NCBI RefSeq assembly: GCF_014243445.1 | Contig: NZ_JACLQD010000004.1 | Span: 62,001 to 126,000 of the forward strand | DNA: 64,000 nt | Direction: 5' to 3' | Source of the DNA: Paragemmobacter straminiformis | GTDB taxonomy: Bacteria; Pseudomonadota; Alphaproteobacteria; Rhodobacterales; Rhodobacteraceae | Shown here: positions 8,549-17,484 of the stretch, in pieces | Layout: every line of letters starts with the position of its first letter | Position numbering within the stretch: the stretch's first letter is position 1 | The notes under the pieces: generated by a model | The model's database searches: none | Told to the model about the DNA's origin: nothing | The model's input: only the letters and a program-made list of their open reading frames with translations | Position numbers and translations under genes: made by a program

Positions 8549-9004
8549 TCAGAGTTCCGGCAGGTTCACCACGCCCTTTTTCAGGATGAAGCAGCCATAG
8601 GGGCCGCTGTCGGCGGTGCGGATGATGGCGAAGGCGCGCTTTGCCTCGGCATAGAAGTCGAAGCGTTCGAGGGCGCGGATGGGAACGGGGCGGCCTTCGG
8701 CGCGGTCGACGGTGGCCTGCGTGCGGGCGAAGATCGGGACCTGGCCTTCGGGGTTTCCCACGACCTGCATGCGTGCGACGGGGGCGGGGACGAAGCTGTC
8801 AAGCGGCATGAGCGTAAGGATCGCCGCCGCCGCCGTGGGAATGTCGCAGCCCGCCATATCGACCAGCCGCCCGTAGGTGGTTTCGGCCGCGATGGTGGCG
8901 GCCGGGTGGTTCACGTCGCAGATCACCAGATCGTCGCCATGCCCCATGAGCATGAGGATATGGACGATCTCGGCGGAAAGCCTTTGGTCGATGCCCTTGA
9001 GCAT
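8549..9004 (-). CDS. RbsD/FucU-family sugar mutarotase (copy 1)
   Basis: The 151-residue protein starts MLKGIDQRLSAEIVHILMLM, with the conserved GHGDDLVICDVNHPA and a C-terminal GPYGCFILKKGVV. RbsD/FucU proteins are decameric mutarotases or pyranase-like enzymes that interconvert ring forms and anomers of ribose or fucose. It is the last gene of the leftward permease operon; its ATG overlaps the permease stop by one base (TAATG). A second copy lies at 15.1 kb beside the ATPase gene. Confidence 0.85.
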   Translation of the reverse strand: MLKGIDQRLSAEIVHILMLMGHGDDLVICDVNHPAATIAAETTYGRLVDMAGCDIPTAAAAILTLMPLDSFVPAPVARMQVVGNPEGQVPIFARTQATVDRAEGRPVPIRALERFDFYAEAKRAFAIIRTADSGPYGCFILKKGVVNLPEL

Positions 9005-9921
9005 TACTTCACCGCACCCGCGGCCATGCCCTTGATGATGTATCGTTCCAGCACCACGCCGATGACGATCAGCGGCAGGATGGCGGCAAAGGAAAGTGCG
9101 GCCATCGACCACCAGGAGATGCCCTGTGACCCTGTCTGGCTGGCGACCATCACCGGAAGGGTATTGGCATAGGTCGAGGTGAGCAGGGCCGCGAAGAAAT
9201 ACTCGTTCCATGTCAGCACGAGCGACAGGATGAAGGCCGCGACCATGCCCGGAAGGGCGATGGGCATGATGATGGTCAGGAACGCGCCCCAGATCGACAG
9301 GCCATCGACGAGGGCGGCTTCCTCGAGCTCGGTCGGGATGGAGCCGAACTGGTCGCGCATGATCCAGATGACGATGGGCAGCACCGAGAGCGTGTAGAGC
9401 AGGATCAGGCCGATCCGCGTGTCGAGCAGTGCCAGCTCCTTGTAAAGCACGAGGAAGGGCAGGGCGAGGACGACGGGCGGCAGGATCAGCTGGCTGAGGA
9501 AGAAGAAGGAGATGTCGGCGTTCTTCATCCACAGGAATTTGTAGGAAAACCGCGACAGGCCGTAGGCGGCAAGGCTGCCGATGGCCACGGCCAGCGCCGA
9601 GGAGGTGAGCGACACCACGGCCGAGTTCCAGAACCGCTTCATGAATTCGGCCCGCACGGTCGATTCCGCGCCGATGGTGTCGGGCGACAGGCCGAGCGAT
9701 TTCCACCCGATCCACTTCGGGGTGAAATCGACCCAGGGGATCAGGTTCCCCTTCATCACGTTGGGGGCCATCTTGAAGCTTGTGGTGATGGTCCAATAGA
9801 TCGGGAACAGGCAGATGATGGCCCAGACGACCAGCACCCCGTAGATGGCAATGCGGCTGGTCCACCATTTGGCGCGGTGGTTCAGGTCGGTCGAGGTGTC
9901 GCGGAAAATCTGGGTGGTCAT
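9004..9921 (-). CDS. ABC sugar transporter permease (MalG type)
   Basis: The 305-residue membrane protein has about six hydrophobic segments, starting with IYGVLVVWAIICLFPIYW. Its EAA loop (EEAALVDGLSIWGAFLTIIM, then PIALPG) contacts the ATPase. It is one half of the inner-membrane channel of a CUT1-type importer. It overlaps the MalF-type gene upstream by ATGA. A long segment between the first two membrane spans (about residues 50-80) carries the periplasmic loop. Confidence 0.9.
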   Translation of the reverse strand: MTTQIFRDTSTDLNHRAKWWTSRIAIYGVLVVWAIICLFPIYWTITTSFKMAPNVMKGNLIPWVDFTPKWIGWKSLGLSPDTIGAESTVRAEFMKRFWNSAVVSLTSSALAVAIGSLAAYGLSRFSYKFLWMKNADISFFFLSQLILPPVVLALPFLVLYKELALLDTRIGLILLYTLSVLPIVIWIMRDQFGSIPTELEEAALVDGLSIWGAFLTIIMPIALPGMVAAFILSLVLTWNEYFFAALLTSTYANTLPVMVASQTGSQGISWWSMAALSFAAILPLIVIGVVLERYIIKGMAAGAVK

Positions 9922-11021
9922 GTCTGCGGCCTTGTCCAGCGTTCGGCGAGTTTCATCAGGATCGTCATGCCGATGATGATGACCACAAGATAGACCATCG
10001 CCAGAAGCGTGCCGTAGCCCACGTTCGATCGGTCGCGGTATTCACGGAAGATGAAGCTTGTGACGGTGTCGGTGGCCCCGCCCGGCCCGCCCGAGGTGAC
10101 GGTGATCACGATGTCGGCCAGTTTCAGCTTGAAGATGATGCGGATCAGGATCGCGGTGATCGAGACGGGCAGCATCAGCGGGAAGGTGATTTCCCAGAAA
10201 TTGCGCCAGCCGTTCGCGCCGTCGACCTTGGCGGCTTCGGACAACTCTTTGGGAATGGCCTGCAACCCGGCAAGGATCATGATCATCATGAAGGGGATGT
10301 AGGTCCAGGCATCCATCGCCATGATGGTGAACTTGGCGATGTCGGGCGTGCCGAAGAACGAGGGCGTGTCCCAGCCGAGGAAGCGGCCAAGGCGGGCGAG
10401 GGGGCCGTAGCGCGCCTCGAGCATCGATTTGCCGATCATCCACGACACGGCCACGGGCGAGAGCATCAGCGGCAGAAGGAAGGCCACGCGGAAGAACTTG
10501 CGCGCGCGGATTTCGGCGTTCAGCAGCAGCGCGAGGCCGAAGGCGATGGCATATTCCACAACGATGGCGGCGCAGTAGATCACCATGTTCCACATGGCGT
10601 TCCAGTAGAACGGGTCGGCCCACATCTGCCGCACGTTGTCGAGCCCGTTGAACTGCCGCCCGTCGGGGCTTGAGAGGTTCCAGCTGGAAAAGGCGATCAA
10701 GAGGCCGAAGAGCAGCGGAAAGACCGTAAGCGAGACGACGAACAGCGCCGCCGGAAGCACGAAGAGCGTGCGCTTGCCATGCTCGCCATGCAAAAGCACC
10801 TGCGCCCAGCACAGGCAGGTGGCCCAGAGGCAATAGGCGTAAAGCGTGGGCCGCCAGTTGACGAAGCCGAAATCGCCGTGCCCCGTGACCTGCAAGGTCT
10901 GAAGCGCCGCGATGACGGCCATGAGGGCCGCCGACCCCCAGATGATACCCCGCCCCAGCGCCTTGCGGCGGGGCGAGATGTTGTCGTTCGTGACGACGTG
11001 GAGGAGATCACCGTTGCTCAT
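9918..11021 (-). CDS. ABC sugar transporter permease (MalF type)
   Basis: The 367-residue membrane protein has an EAA loop at SEAAKVDGANGWRNFWEITF. It pairs with the MalG-type permease. The start ATG at 11021 lies only 6 bases after a TAACAT -10-like hexamer inside the operator and has no Shine-Dalgarno sequence. The next in-frame ATG (residue 34) would cut the first membrane segment, so a leaderless start at 11021 is preferred. First gene of the leftward permease-permease-mutarotase operon. Confidence 0.88.
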   Translation of the reverse strand: MSNGDLLHVVTNDNISPRRKALGRGIIWGSAALMAVIAALQTLQVTGHGDFGFVNWRPTLYAYCLWATCLCWAQVLLHGEHGKRTLFVLPAALFVVSLTVFPLLFGLLIAFSSWNLSSPDGRQFNGLDNVRQMWADPFYWNAMWNMVIYCAAIVVEYAIAFGLALLLNAEIRARKFFRVAFLLPLMLSPVAVSWMIGKSMLEARYGPLARLGRFLGWDTPSFFGTPDIAKFTIMAMDAWTYIPFMMIMILAGLQAIPKELSEAAKVDGANGWRNFWEITFPLMLPVSITAILIRIIFKLKLADIVITVTSGGPGGATDTVTSFIFREYRDRSNVGYGTLLAMVYLVVIIIGMTILMKLAERWTRPQT

Positions 11022-11022
11022 A

Positions 11023-11057
11023 CTAGCATGTTAGTGGAGCGGATGGGGTTGTGGCAA
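11023..11057 (-). promoter_or_regulatory. Operator copy 3 and promoter of the permease operon
   Basis: Read on the minus strand, CTAACATGCTAG (11034-11023) differs by one base from the perfect palindrome. TTGCCA (11057-11052), 18 bases and TAACAT (11033-11028) resemble a promoter. Six bases separate TAACAT from the permease ATG, the same spacing as at the GntR gene. This supports a shared repressor and a leaderless mRNA; both are inferred. Confidence 0.6.
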
Positions 11058-11270
11058 GGGGGGAGGGAGGGGGGCGCCTTGGACAAAGCCGCGTAACGGG
11101 ACGAAGTCGCCAGAAATGAAAGCGGTCCGCCGTTTCCGGCGGGCCTTTCAATAGGCGGGGGGTCCGTCACCACTTGCGCGGCGCTGCCGACCTGATCCCC
11201 GGCCTTTCGCCTTTGGGCGTAGCAAGCCCCTTGTTCTTATTCAAGGGTGTGTGTTTGTAACGGGTGACAC

Positions 11271-12044
11271 GTGAAGGTTGTGGATTTCATCTCGGCAGAG
11301 CGTCTGGGCACGTTTGCTCCCAAGACCGACAGGCAGGACCGTGCGATAGCCCTGCACAACCAGACGCTTCAGATGGGCGCTTCGCTGATGTCCATGATCG
11401 CGCTGCTGGAACTTGCGCTGCGCAACGCAACCAACCAGCGATTGACCGAAGACTTCGGTGATCCGGACTGGCTTTTGCCCGGTCATTCTGCGGTCAGGTT
11501 GCTGCCATTCGAAATGAACGCTGTGCGGACGGCCATGACCCATGCCCGCAAGGCGGCCTATGCAAAGCTCAGCTACAAGGACAAATCGGCGCTGGATGCC
11601 AAGGCGTTTCCGAACGGTATTCCCGCCGGAACCGAGCATCTGGCGGTGGCGAAGGCGCGACAGGCGCTTTTTCCTGTCTCGCATGGCCAAATCATTGCGC
11701 AGACGACCTTTTCCTTTTGGAAGCGGCTCTATTCGCATGATTATGACGCCACGCTTTGGAAGACCTCGTTGAAGCGGGTCTTCCCGAACAAGTCGCTGCG
11801 GCGGTCGGATCTGACGCGTGCTTTGGAAACGATCTATGCGACGCGGAATCGGGTCGCGCATCATGAACCCGTCTACGGTGACCGCCTTGATGATGCGGTG
11901 GCGGCGCTCGATTACGTCCGGACTTGGACGGGGGCGAAAACCGAAACGGAGGACACAAGTTTCAAACGGTTCAGTTCGATCCAGTTTCTGCGTATGCAGA
12001 TGGACTATCAAAGCCATCTTGCTACGTGGCAAACCCTGACCTGA
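11271..12044 (+). CDS. Abi-like HEPN-domain protein
   Basis: The 257-residue protein resembles Abi-like/HEPN proteins. The N-terminal helical part ends SMIALLELALRNATNQRL, a family hallmark, and the C-terminal part has RNRVAHHE, the RNxxxH motif of HEPN ribonucleases (R192, N193, H197). Such proteins often act in phage abortive infection or as toxins. It starts with GTG and no clear ribosome-binding site. By eye the DNA is less GC-rich than the neighbours. It sits alone, opposite in direction, between the permease genes and the binding-protein gene of one importer. No antitoxin gene is visible beside it. Confidence 0.65.
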   Translation: MKVVDFISAERLGTFAPKTDRQDRAIALHNQTLQMGASLMSMIALLELALRNATNQRLTEDFGDPDWLLPGHSAVRLLPFEMNAVRTAMTHARKAAYAKLSYKDKSALDAKAFPNGIPAGTEHLAVAKARQALFPVSHGQIIAQTTFSFWKRLYSHDYDATLWKTSLKRVFPNKSLRRSDLTRALETIYATRNRVAHHEPVYGDRLDDAVAALDYVRTWTGAKTETEDTSFKRFSSIQFLRMQMDYQSHLATWQTLT

Positions 12045-12055
12045 CGCAAAACAAA

Positions 12056-12088
12056 CACCCGCCGCGGTCTCCCGCGGCGGGTGCTTTT
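12056..12088. terminator. Bidirectional terminator
   Basis: A perfect 12-bp stem (CACCCGCCGCGG at 12056-12067 and CCGCGGCGGGTG at 12072-12083) with a TCTC loop. It is followed by CTTTTGTT on the plus strand and by TTTGTTTTG on the minus strand. It sits between the convergent HEPN gene and the binding-protein gene and should terminate both. Confidence 0.85.
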
Positions 12089-12110
12089 GTTCTGGCCGTT
12101 GAGGCCGGTC

Positions 12111-13739
12111 TCAGAGGCCCAGCGAAGCCTTGTAGAGCTTGATCTGGTTGTCGCGGCCGATTTCGTCGGTGATCTTCTCCCATGCGGCGGCAATCGCGTC
12201 GGCGGTTTCCTGTGCCGATTTGTACTGGCCCGAGTAGCCCTTGGCCAGTTCGTCCTCGGCGACCGAGTAGTACTGGAAGATGCCGGGGATACGCGGTTCG
12301 ACGGCGGCGTTGGGGTGGTTGTAGCTGTCGGCGTTCGACCCGAGGTAGTCCTCGATGAAGGCGCGGTCGTAGCCGGCGGCTTCCCATTCGTCATACTGGA
12401 AGTGCGAGTTCCGGTAGGGCTGGAAGCCCGAGGGATAGGCCGACATCCACAGCGACAGGTCCTTGCCACCCAGATGGGCTGCGGCGGACCATGCGGCCTT
12501 GCGCTTCTTCTCGTCGCCCGAGACGCGGTTGGTGACGTAGACGCCCCAGCCGAGGAAGGCCATGTTCGGCGCTTCGTTGTAGGTCTCTTCCCAGGCGGCG
12601 GTCTTGGAGTTGTAAACCTTGTCCGAGCCGGGGTTGATGCCGAAGCCCACCACATCGCCCACGACCGAGGTGTCCGAGGTGCGCGCGTTCGAGCCGATAT
12701 CGCCCCACCACATCAGCATCGAACCGGTTCCGGCGAGGAATTGCGAGAAGCCGGTGGTGCCGGGGTCGGCGTTGATCTGGTCGGCGGGGTAGGCATTGGC
12801 CGCGATGAGGTCCATCACGTCCTGGATCGCCTGGACCCATGCCGGGTTGTTGACGCGCGGCTTCATGGTGTCGGGATCGAAGAGCCACGCCGGGTCGGAC
12901 GGATGCTTGGCATAGGCCGCCGCACGGTTTTCGAGGAAGTAGAAGCCGAAGCCGCCCCAGCCCTTGAGCGGGTCGAGGTAGCCGACGGCGGGCTGGCCGG
13001 TCAGCGGGTCGGTCTGGCCGATCACGGCCTTGGAGACGGCATTGACCTCTTGCCAGGTCTTCGGAACGGTCGCGCCGCCGATGGCGCCTTCGCCGAAGTA
13101 GTCGGTGCGATAGGCGAAGGTGTGGCAGTCGCCGTCGATCGAGATGCGGTAGGTCTTGCCATCCCAGGTGCCGACGGGCGCCTTGAGGTAGCCCACGTAG
13201 TCGTCCATCTCGATCTGGGTCTTGACCCAGTCGGGCATCTCGTCGAGCAGGCCCTTGCTGGCGGTGTCACCTTCGAGCGGGGCGCCCATCGCGAGGATGT
13301 CGAAATCGACCGTGCCGGTGGCGATGCTTTGCTGCAGGCGCGGGTTGTAGTCGGCCTGCGCGAGGTCGATCCAGTTGATCTTGGCGCCGGTGTAGGTTTC
13401 CCAGCCCTTGAGCAGGCCGCGGAACAGGATGTTGTGCAGGCCGTTGTTGTTGATGCCGAAGAAGGTCAGCTCGACACCGGCGAATTCGCCCTCGGCCACG
13501 TTGGACTTGGTCGCGCCAAGGCACATCTCGCCGACTTTTTGCCAGTCGGCATCGGTGGGCGAGCCTGCGCCCACGCCCGGGATCTTGAGGATTTCGGCAC
13601 GGACGTTGCCGTGGCTTTCGGCAAAGGCCGGACGGCCCATCGGCCCCATCGCGGTAACGGCGCCGAGGGCGGTGGCCCCCTGCAGCAGGCGGCGGCGGCT
13701 CATCTTCGAGCGCATCGCGTTGTAGAGTTCGACTTTCAC
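12111..13739 (-). CDS. ABC transporter sugar-binding protein, Tat-exported
   Basis: The 542-residue extracellular solute-binding protein has a twin-arginine signal (SRRRLLQGATALGAVTAMGP, cleavage near AFA) and is long for the family. Segments such as WEEVNAVSKAV-like QEVNAVSKAVIGQ and GGFGFYFLENRAAAY fit family-1 binding proteins. It starts with GTG 13739 behind GGGAGG. It supplies the importer whose permeases (9.0-11.0 kb) and ATPase (14.0 kb) flank it. Tat export suggests folding, perhaps with a cofactor, before secretion. Confidence 0.82.
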   Translation of the reverse strand: MKVELYNAMRSKMSRRRLLQGATALGAVTAMGPMGRPAFAESHGNVRAEILKIPGVGAGSPTDADWQKVGEMCLGATKSNVAEGEFAGVELTFFGINNNGLHNILFRGLLKGWETYTGAKINWIDLAQADYNPRLQQSIATGTVDFDILAMGAPLEGDTASKGLLDEMPDWVKTQIEMDDYVGYLKAPVGTWDGKTYRISIDGDCHTFAYRTDYFGEGAIGGATVPKTWQEVNAVSKAVIGQTDPLTGQPAVGYLDPLKGWGGFGFYFLENRAAAYAKHPSDPAWLFDPDTMKPRVNNPAWVQAIQDVMDLIAANAYPADQINADPGTTGFSQFLAGTGSMLMWWGDIGSNARTSDTSVVGDVVGFGINPGSDKVYNSKTAAWEETYNEAPNMAFLGWGVYVTNRVSGDEKKRKAAWSAAAHLGGKDLSLWMSAYPSGFQPYRNSHFQYDEWEAAGYDRAFIEDYLGSNADSYNHPNAAVEPRIPGIFQYYSVAEDELAKGYSGQYKSAQETADAIAAAWEKITDEIGRDNQIKLYKASLGL

Positions 13740-13908
13740 GTGAACGTCCTCCCATTCGTGCCGGTTGCCCCCTTTGTGGGGTCGGCCTTTCCTAAGTTCT
13801 TTGTCAGGGATCGGCGCTGGCCCCGTCGGGTCATGTCAGCAGCAAAAGGGGCCTCCCAACCCCGCGCAGCGGCAATCCTTGGGGCGACAGTGGCAAGGCC
13901 TGCGCGAC

Positions 13909-13937
13909 CTGTCAAGATTCTAACATGTTAGTATGAT
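13909..13937 (+). promoter_or_regulatory. Operator copy 4 and promoter of the ATPase gene
   Basis: The perfect palindrome CTAACATGTTAG lies at 13920-13931. On the plus strand CTGTCA (13909-13914), 17 bases and TATGAT (13932-13937) make a plausible promoter, with the palindrome filling the spacer. As at copy 2, the following ATG (13933) opens a tiny [16 protein letters not shown], ending at 13974, before the ATPase start. The rest of the region between 13740 and 14005 shows no other clear feature. Confidence 0.6.
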
Positions 13938-14005
13938 TAGTCCGTGGACAGGCCCGCCCGCCTTCGCTACCTAATCAGGGGCAAGACGACCGAAAGGGGC
14001 AGGTT

Positions 14006-15058
<1,053 letters not shown>

Positions 15059-15119
15059 CGGCGGCTTGACCCGTCGGGCAGGGCGCGTCAGGGTCGGGGA
15101 AAATTCGGGGAGGAACGGA

Positions 15120-15572
15120 ATGCTGAAGGGGATCGACAACCGGCTGAACGCCGAGGTGTTGGGGTGCTTGCGGGCGATGGGGCATGGCGATGTGCTGATC
15201 CTGTCGGATACGAACTTTCCGGCCGACAGCATCGCGCGGGACACGCAGCTTGGCTATCTTTTGCGGATGGAGAACCTGACCGCGGCCGAGGCCACGAATG
15301 CGATCCTGTCGGTGCTGCCCCTCGACACGTTCGTCGATGATTTCGCCGGCCGGATGGAGATGGTGGGAGAGCCTGCCACCGTGCCGCCCGTGCAGGCCGA
15401 GGTGCAGGCCGAGATCGACGCCGCCGAAGGCAAGCCGCGCCCGATGATCGGTATCGAACGGTTCGCCTTTTACGACATGGCGCGGCAGGCCTATGCGGTG
15501 ATCCAGACGGGCGAGCGGCGCTTTTACGGGTGTTTCATGTTCCGCAAGGGCGTGATCCCGCCGGAGGAGTAA
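15120..15572 (+). CDS. RbsD/FucU-family sugar mutarotase (copy 2)
   Basis: The 150-residue protein starts MLKGIDNRLNAEVLGCLRAM, with GHGDVLILSDTNFPAD and the C-terminal RRFYGCFMFRKGVIPPEE. It is clearly paralogous to the copy at 8.5 kb, but the middle differs enough to suggest different substrates or anomers. The start at 15120 follows GGGGAGG. It lies 61 bases after the ATPase gene and 4 bases before the ribokinase gene, so the three are likely one operon. Confidence 0.87.
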   Translation: MLKGIDNRLNAEVLGCLRAMGHGDVLILSDTNFPADSIARDTQLGYLLRMENLTAAEATNAILSVLPLDTFVDDFAGRMEMVGEPATVPPVQAEVQAEIDAAEGKPRPMIGIERFAFYDMARQAYAVIQTGERRFYGCFMFRKGVIPPEE

Positions 15573-15576
15573 GCCC

Positions 15577-16515
15577 ATGCCCGCCAATACCGCCGCAAAT
15601 CCCATCGTCATCCTCGGGATCTTCGTCGCCGACACGGCCTATCGTGCCGAACGCCAGCCCAAGATGGGCGAGACGATCCTTGGCACGTCCTTCGTGCTGG
15701 GGCCGGGGGGGAAAGGGTCGAACCAGTCGGTCGCGGCGGCGATGGCGGGGGGGGATGTGACCTTCATCACCCGCCTTGGCAAGGATGCCTTTGCCGATAT
15801 CGCCCGCGCGACCTGGGCCAAGGCGGGGGTCAAGGCCTCGGTCACCGAGGATGCGGAAAGCTACACGGGGGCGGCCTATATCTTCATCGAGAACGCCACG
15901 GGCAACAATGCGATCATCGTGGCCGCAGGGGCTGCGGGGCGGATTTCGGTGGCCGATGTCGAGGACCGCGCCGCGATGATCGGCGGGGCCAAGGTGTTCA
16001 TCACGCAGCTCGAGCAGCCCATTCCGGCGGCCAAGCGCGCCTTGGAGATCGCGCGGGCGGGCGGGGCGCGGACGATCCTGAACCCCGCGCCGGCTGCGAC
16101 GCTGGGCGACGATATCCTTGCCTTGTGCGATTTCATCACGCCCAACGAATCCGAGACCGAAAGCCTGACGGGCCTGCCCGTGACGACCCTTGCCGAAGCC
16201 GAGCGCGCGGCCGATGCGCTGCTGGCGCGCGGGGTGGGGGCGGCGATCATCACGCTGGGCGAAAAGGGCGCGCTCTATCGGGACCGCAGCCGGTCGGTGC
16301 ATGTGCCTGTGATCAGCGCGGGTGCCGTGGTCGAGACCACGGGCGCGGGCGATGCCTTCAACGGCGGTTTCGCGGTGGCGCTTTCGGAAGGGCGCGACGT
16401 GGTCGATGCCGTGCGCTTCGGCTGCGCCACGGCGGGGATTTCGGTGACCCGCGCCGGAACCGCGCCCGCGATGCCGTCGCGGGCCGAGATCGACGCGCTT
16501 CTGGCGAAACTCTAG
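15577..16515 (+). CDS. PfkB-family sugar kinase (ribokinase-like)
   Basis: The 312-residue kinase has the ribokinase motifs: VLGPGGKGSNQSVAAAMAGG near residue 45, a middle ILNPAPAATL and DFITPNESETESLTG, and the catalytic VVETTGAGDAFNGGFAVALS near the end (anion hole GAGD). It phosphorylates a sugar with ATP. It is the second sugar kinase of the locus, alongside the FGGY enzyme, so the pathway may phosphorylate two different intermediates or sugars. Confidence 0.88.
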   Translation: MPANTAANPIVILGIFVADTAYRAERQPKMGETILGTSFVLGPGGKGSNQSVAAAMAGGDVTFITRLGKDAFADIARATWAKAGVKASVTEDAESYTGAAYIFIENATGNNAIIVAAGAAGRISVADVEDRAAMIGGAKVFITQLEQPIPAAKRALEIARAGGARTILNPAPAATLGDDILALCDFITPNESETESLTGLPVTTLAEAERAADALLARGVGAAIITLGEKGALYRDRSRSVHVPVISAGAVVETTGAGDAFNGGFAVALSEGRDVVDAVRFGCATAGISVTRAGTAPAMPSRAEIDALLAKL

Positions 16516-16526
16516 CGCGGACGAAT

Positions 16527-16733
<207 letters not shown>

Positions 16734-16797
16734 GTTTGGTCTGAGCAGATATTCAGGCGTTGACAGATTGCCCGCGTTGGCTTTCACCATCACAGCC

Positions 16798-17484
16798 ATG
16801 AGAGAGCCCGAACTTATCATATTCGACTGCGACGGCGTGCTGATCGACAGCGAGGTGATCTCGGCCCGCCAGCTGATCGCCGAGTTGAAGGGCTACGGGG
16901 TCGAGATGGACATGGCCTTTGTCAGCCGCCATTTCCTTGGCCGGTCCTATCCTGTCGTGTTGAAAGAGGTGCGCGACCGTTGGGGCGTGGCCTTGCCCGA
17001 GCGGTTCGAGGCCGACTACCGCGCGCGCCTGCTGGCGGCCTTCGAGCGGGATTTGCAGCGGATGCCGGGGGTGGTGGACACCATCGGCGCCTTGCGCTTG
17101 CCCTATTGTCTGGCGACCTCGTCCAGCCCCGAGCGGATGCGCAAGAGCCTCGAGATCACGGGCATGACGGCGCTTTTCGAGGGGGTGGCCTTTACCGCGT
17201 CGGAGGTGGCGCGCGGCAAGCCTGCGCCGGATCTGTTCCTGCATGCCGCAGGCCGGATGGGTGTGGCGCCCGAGGCCTGTGTCGTGATCGAGGACAGTCT
17301 GAACGGCGTTCGGGCGGGTCTGGCGGCGGGGATGCGGGTCTGGCGTTTTACCGGTGGCAGCCATATGGCGGGGCTTGACCTGACGCCGCCGGATGATGCC
17401 GTGGCCGAGGCGACCTATGACAGTTTCGCGGCCCTGCGGGCGGCGCATCCGGCGCTGTTCCGCGCTTCCCATGAGGTAATCTGA
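16798..17484 (+). CDS. HAD-superfamily phosphatase (beta-phosphoglucomutase/phosphatase type)
   Basis: The 228-residue protein has HAD motif I IIFDCDGVLIDSE, motif II ATSSSPERM, motif III Lys in ARGKPAPDLF, and motif IV VVIEDSLNGVRAG. The helical cap after motif I marks subclass I enzymes acting on sugar phosphates. It overlaps the SorC-type regulator gene by one base (TGATG), so the two are coupled. The start at 16798 has no clear ribosome-binding site. A TTGACA sits at 16760-16765, but no convincing -10 follows. A role in clearing polyol or hexitol phosphates is plausible. Confidence 0.85.
   Translation: MREPELIIFDCDGVLIDSEVISARQLIAELKGYGVEMDMAFVSRHFLGRSYPVVLKEVRDRWGVALPERFEADYRARLLAAFERDLQRMPGVVDTIGALRLPYCLATSSSPERMRKSLEITGMTALFEGVAFTASEVARGKPAPDLFLHAAGRMGVAPEACVVIEDSLNGVRAGLAAGMRVWRFTGGSHMAGLDLTPPDDAVAEATYDSFAALRAAHPALFRASHEVI

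Noticed and set aside
15577-16515. Ribokinase-like gene as the missing fructokinase mtlZ of the polyol operon
   Set aside because: It is coupled to the mutarotase and ATPase genes of the other sugar locus and is separated from smo by the poly(C)/repeat region. The motif set is ribokinase-like; specificity is unproven.
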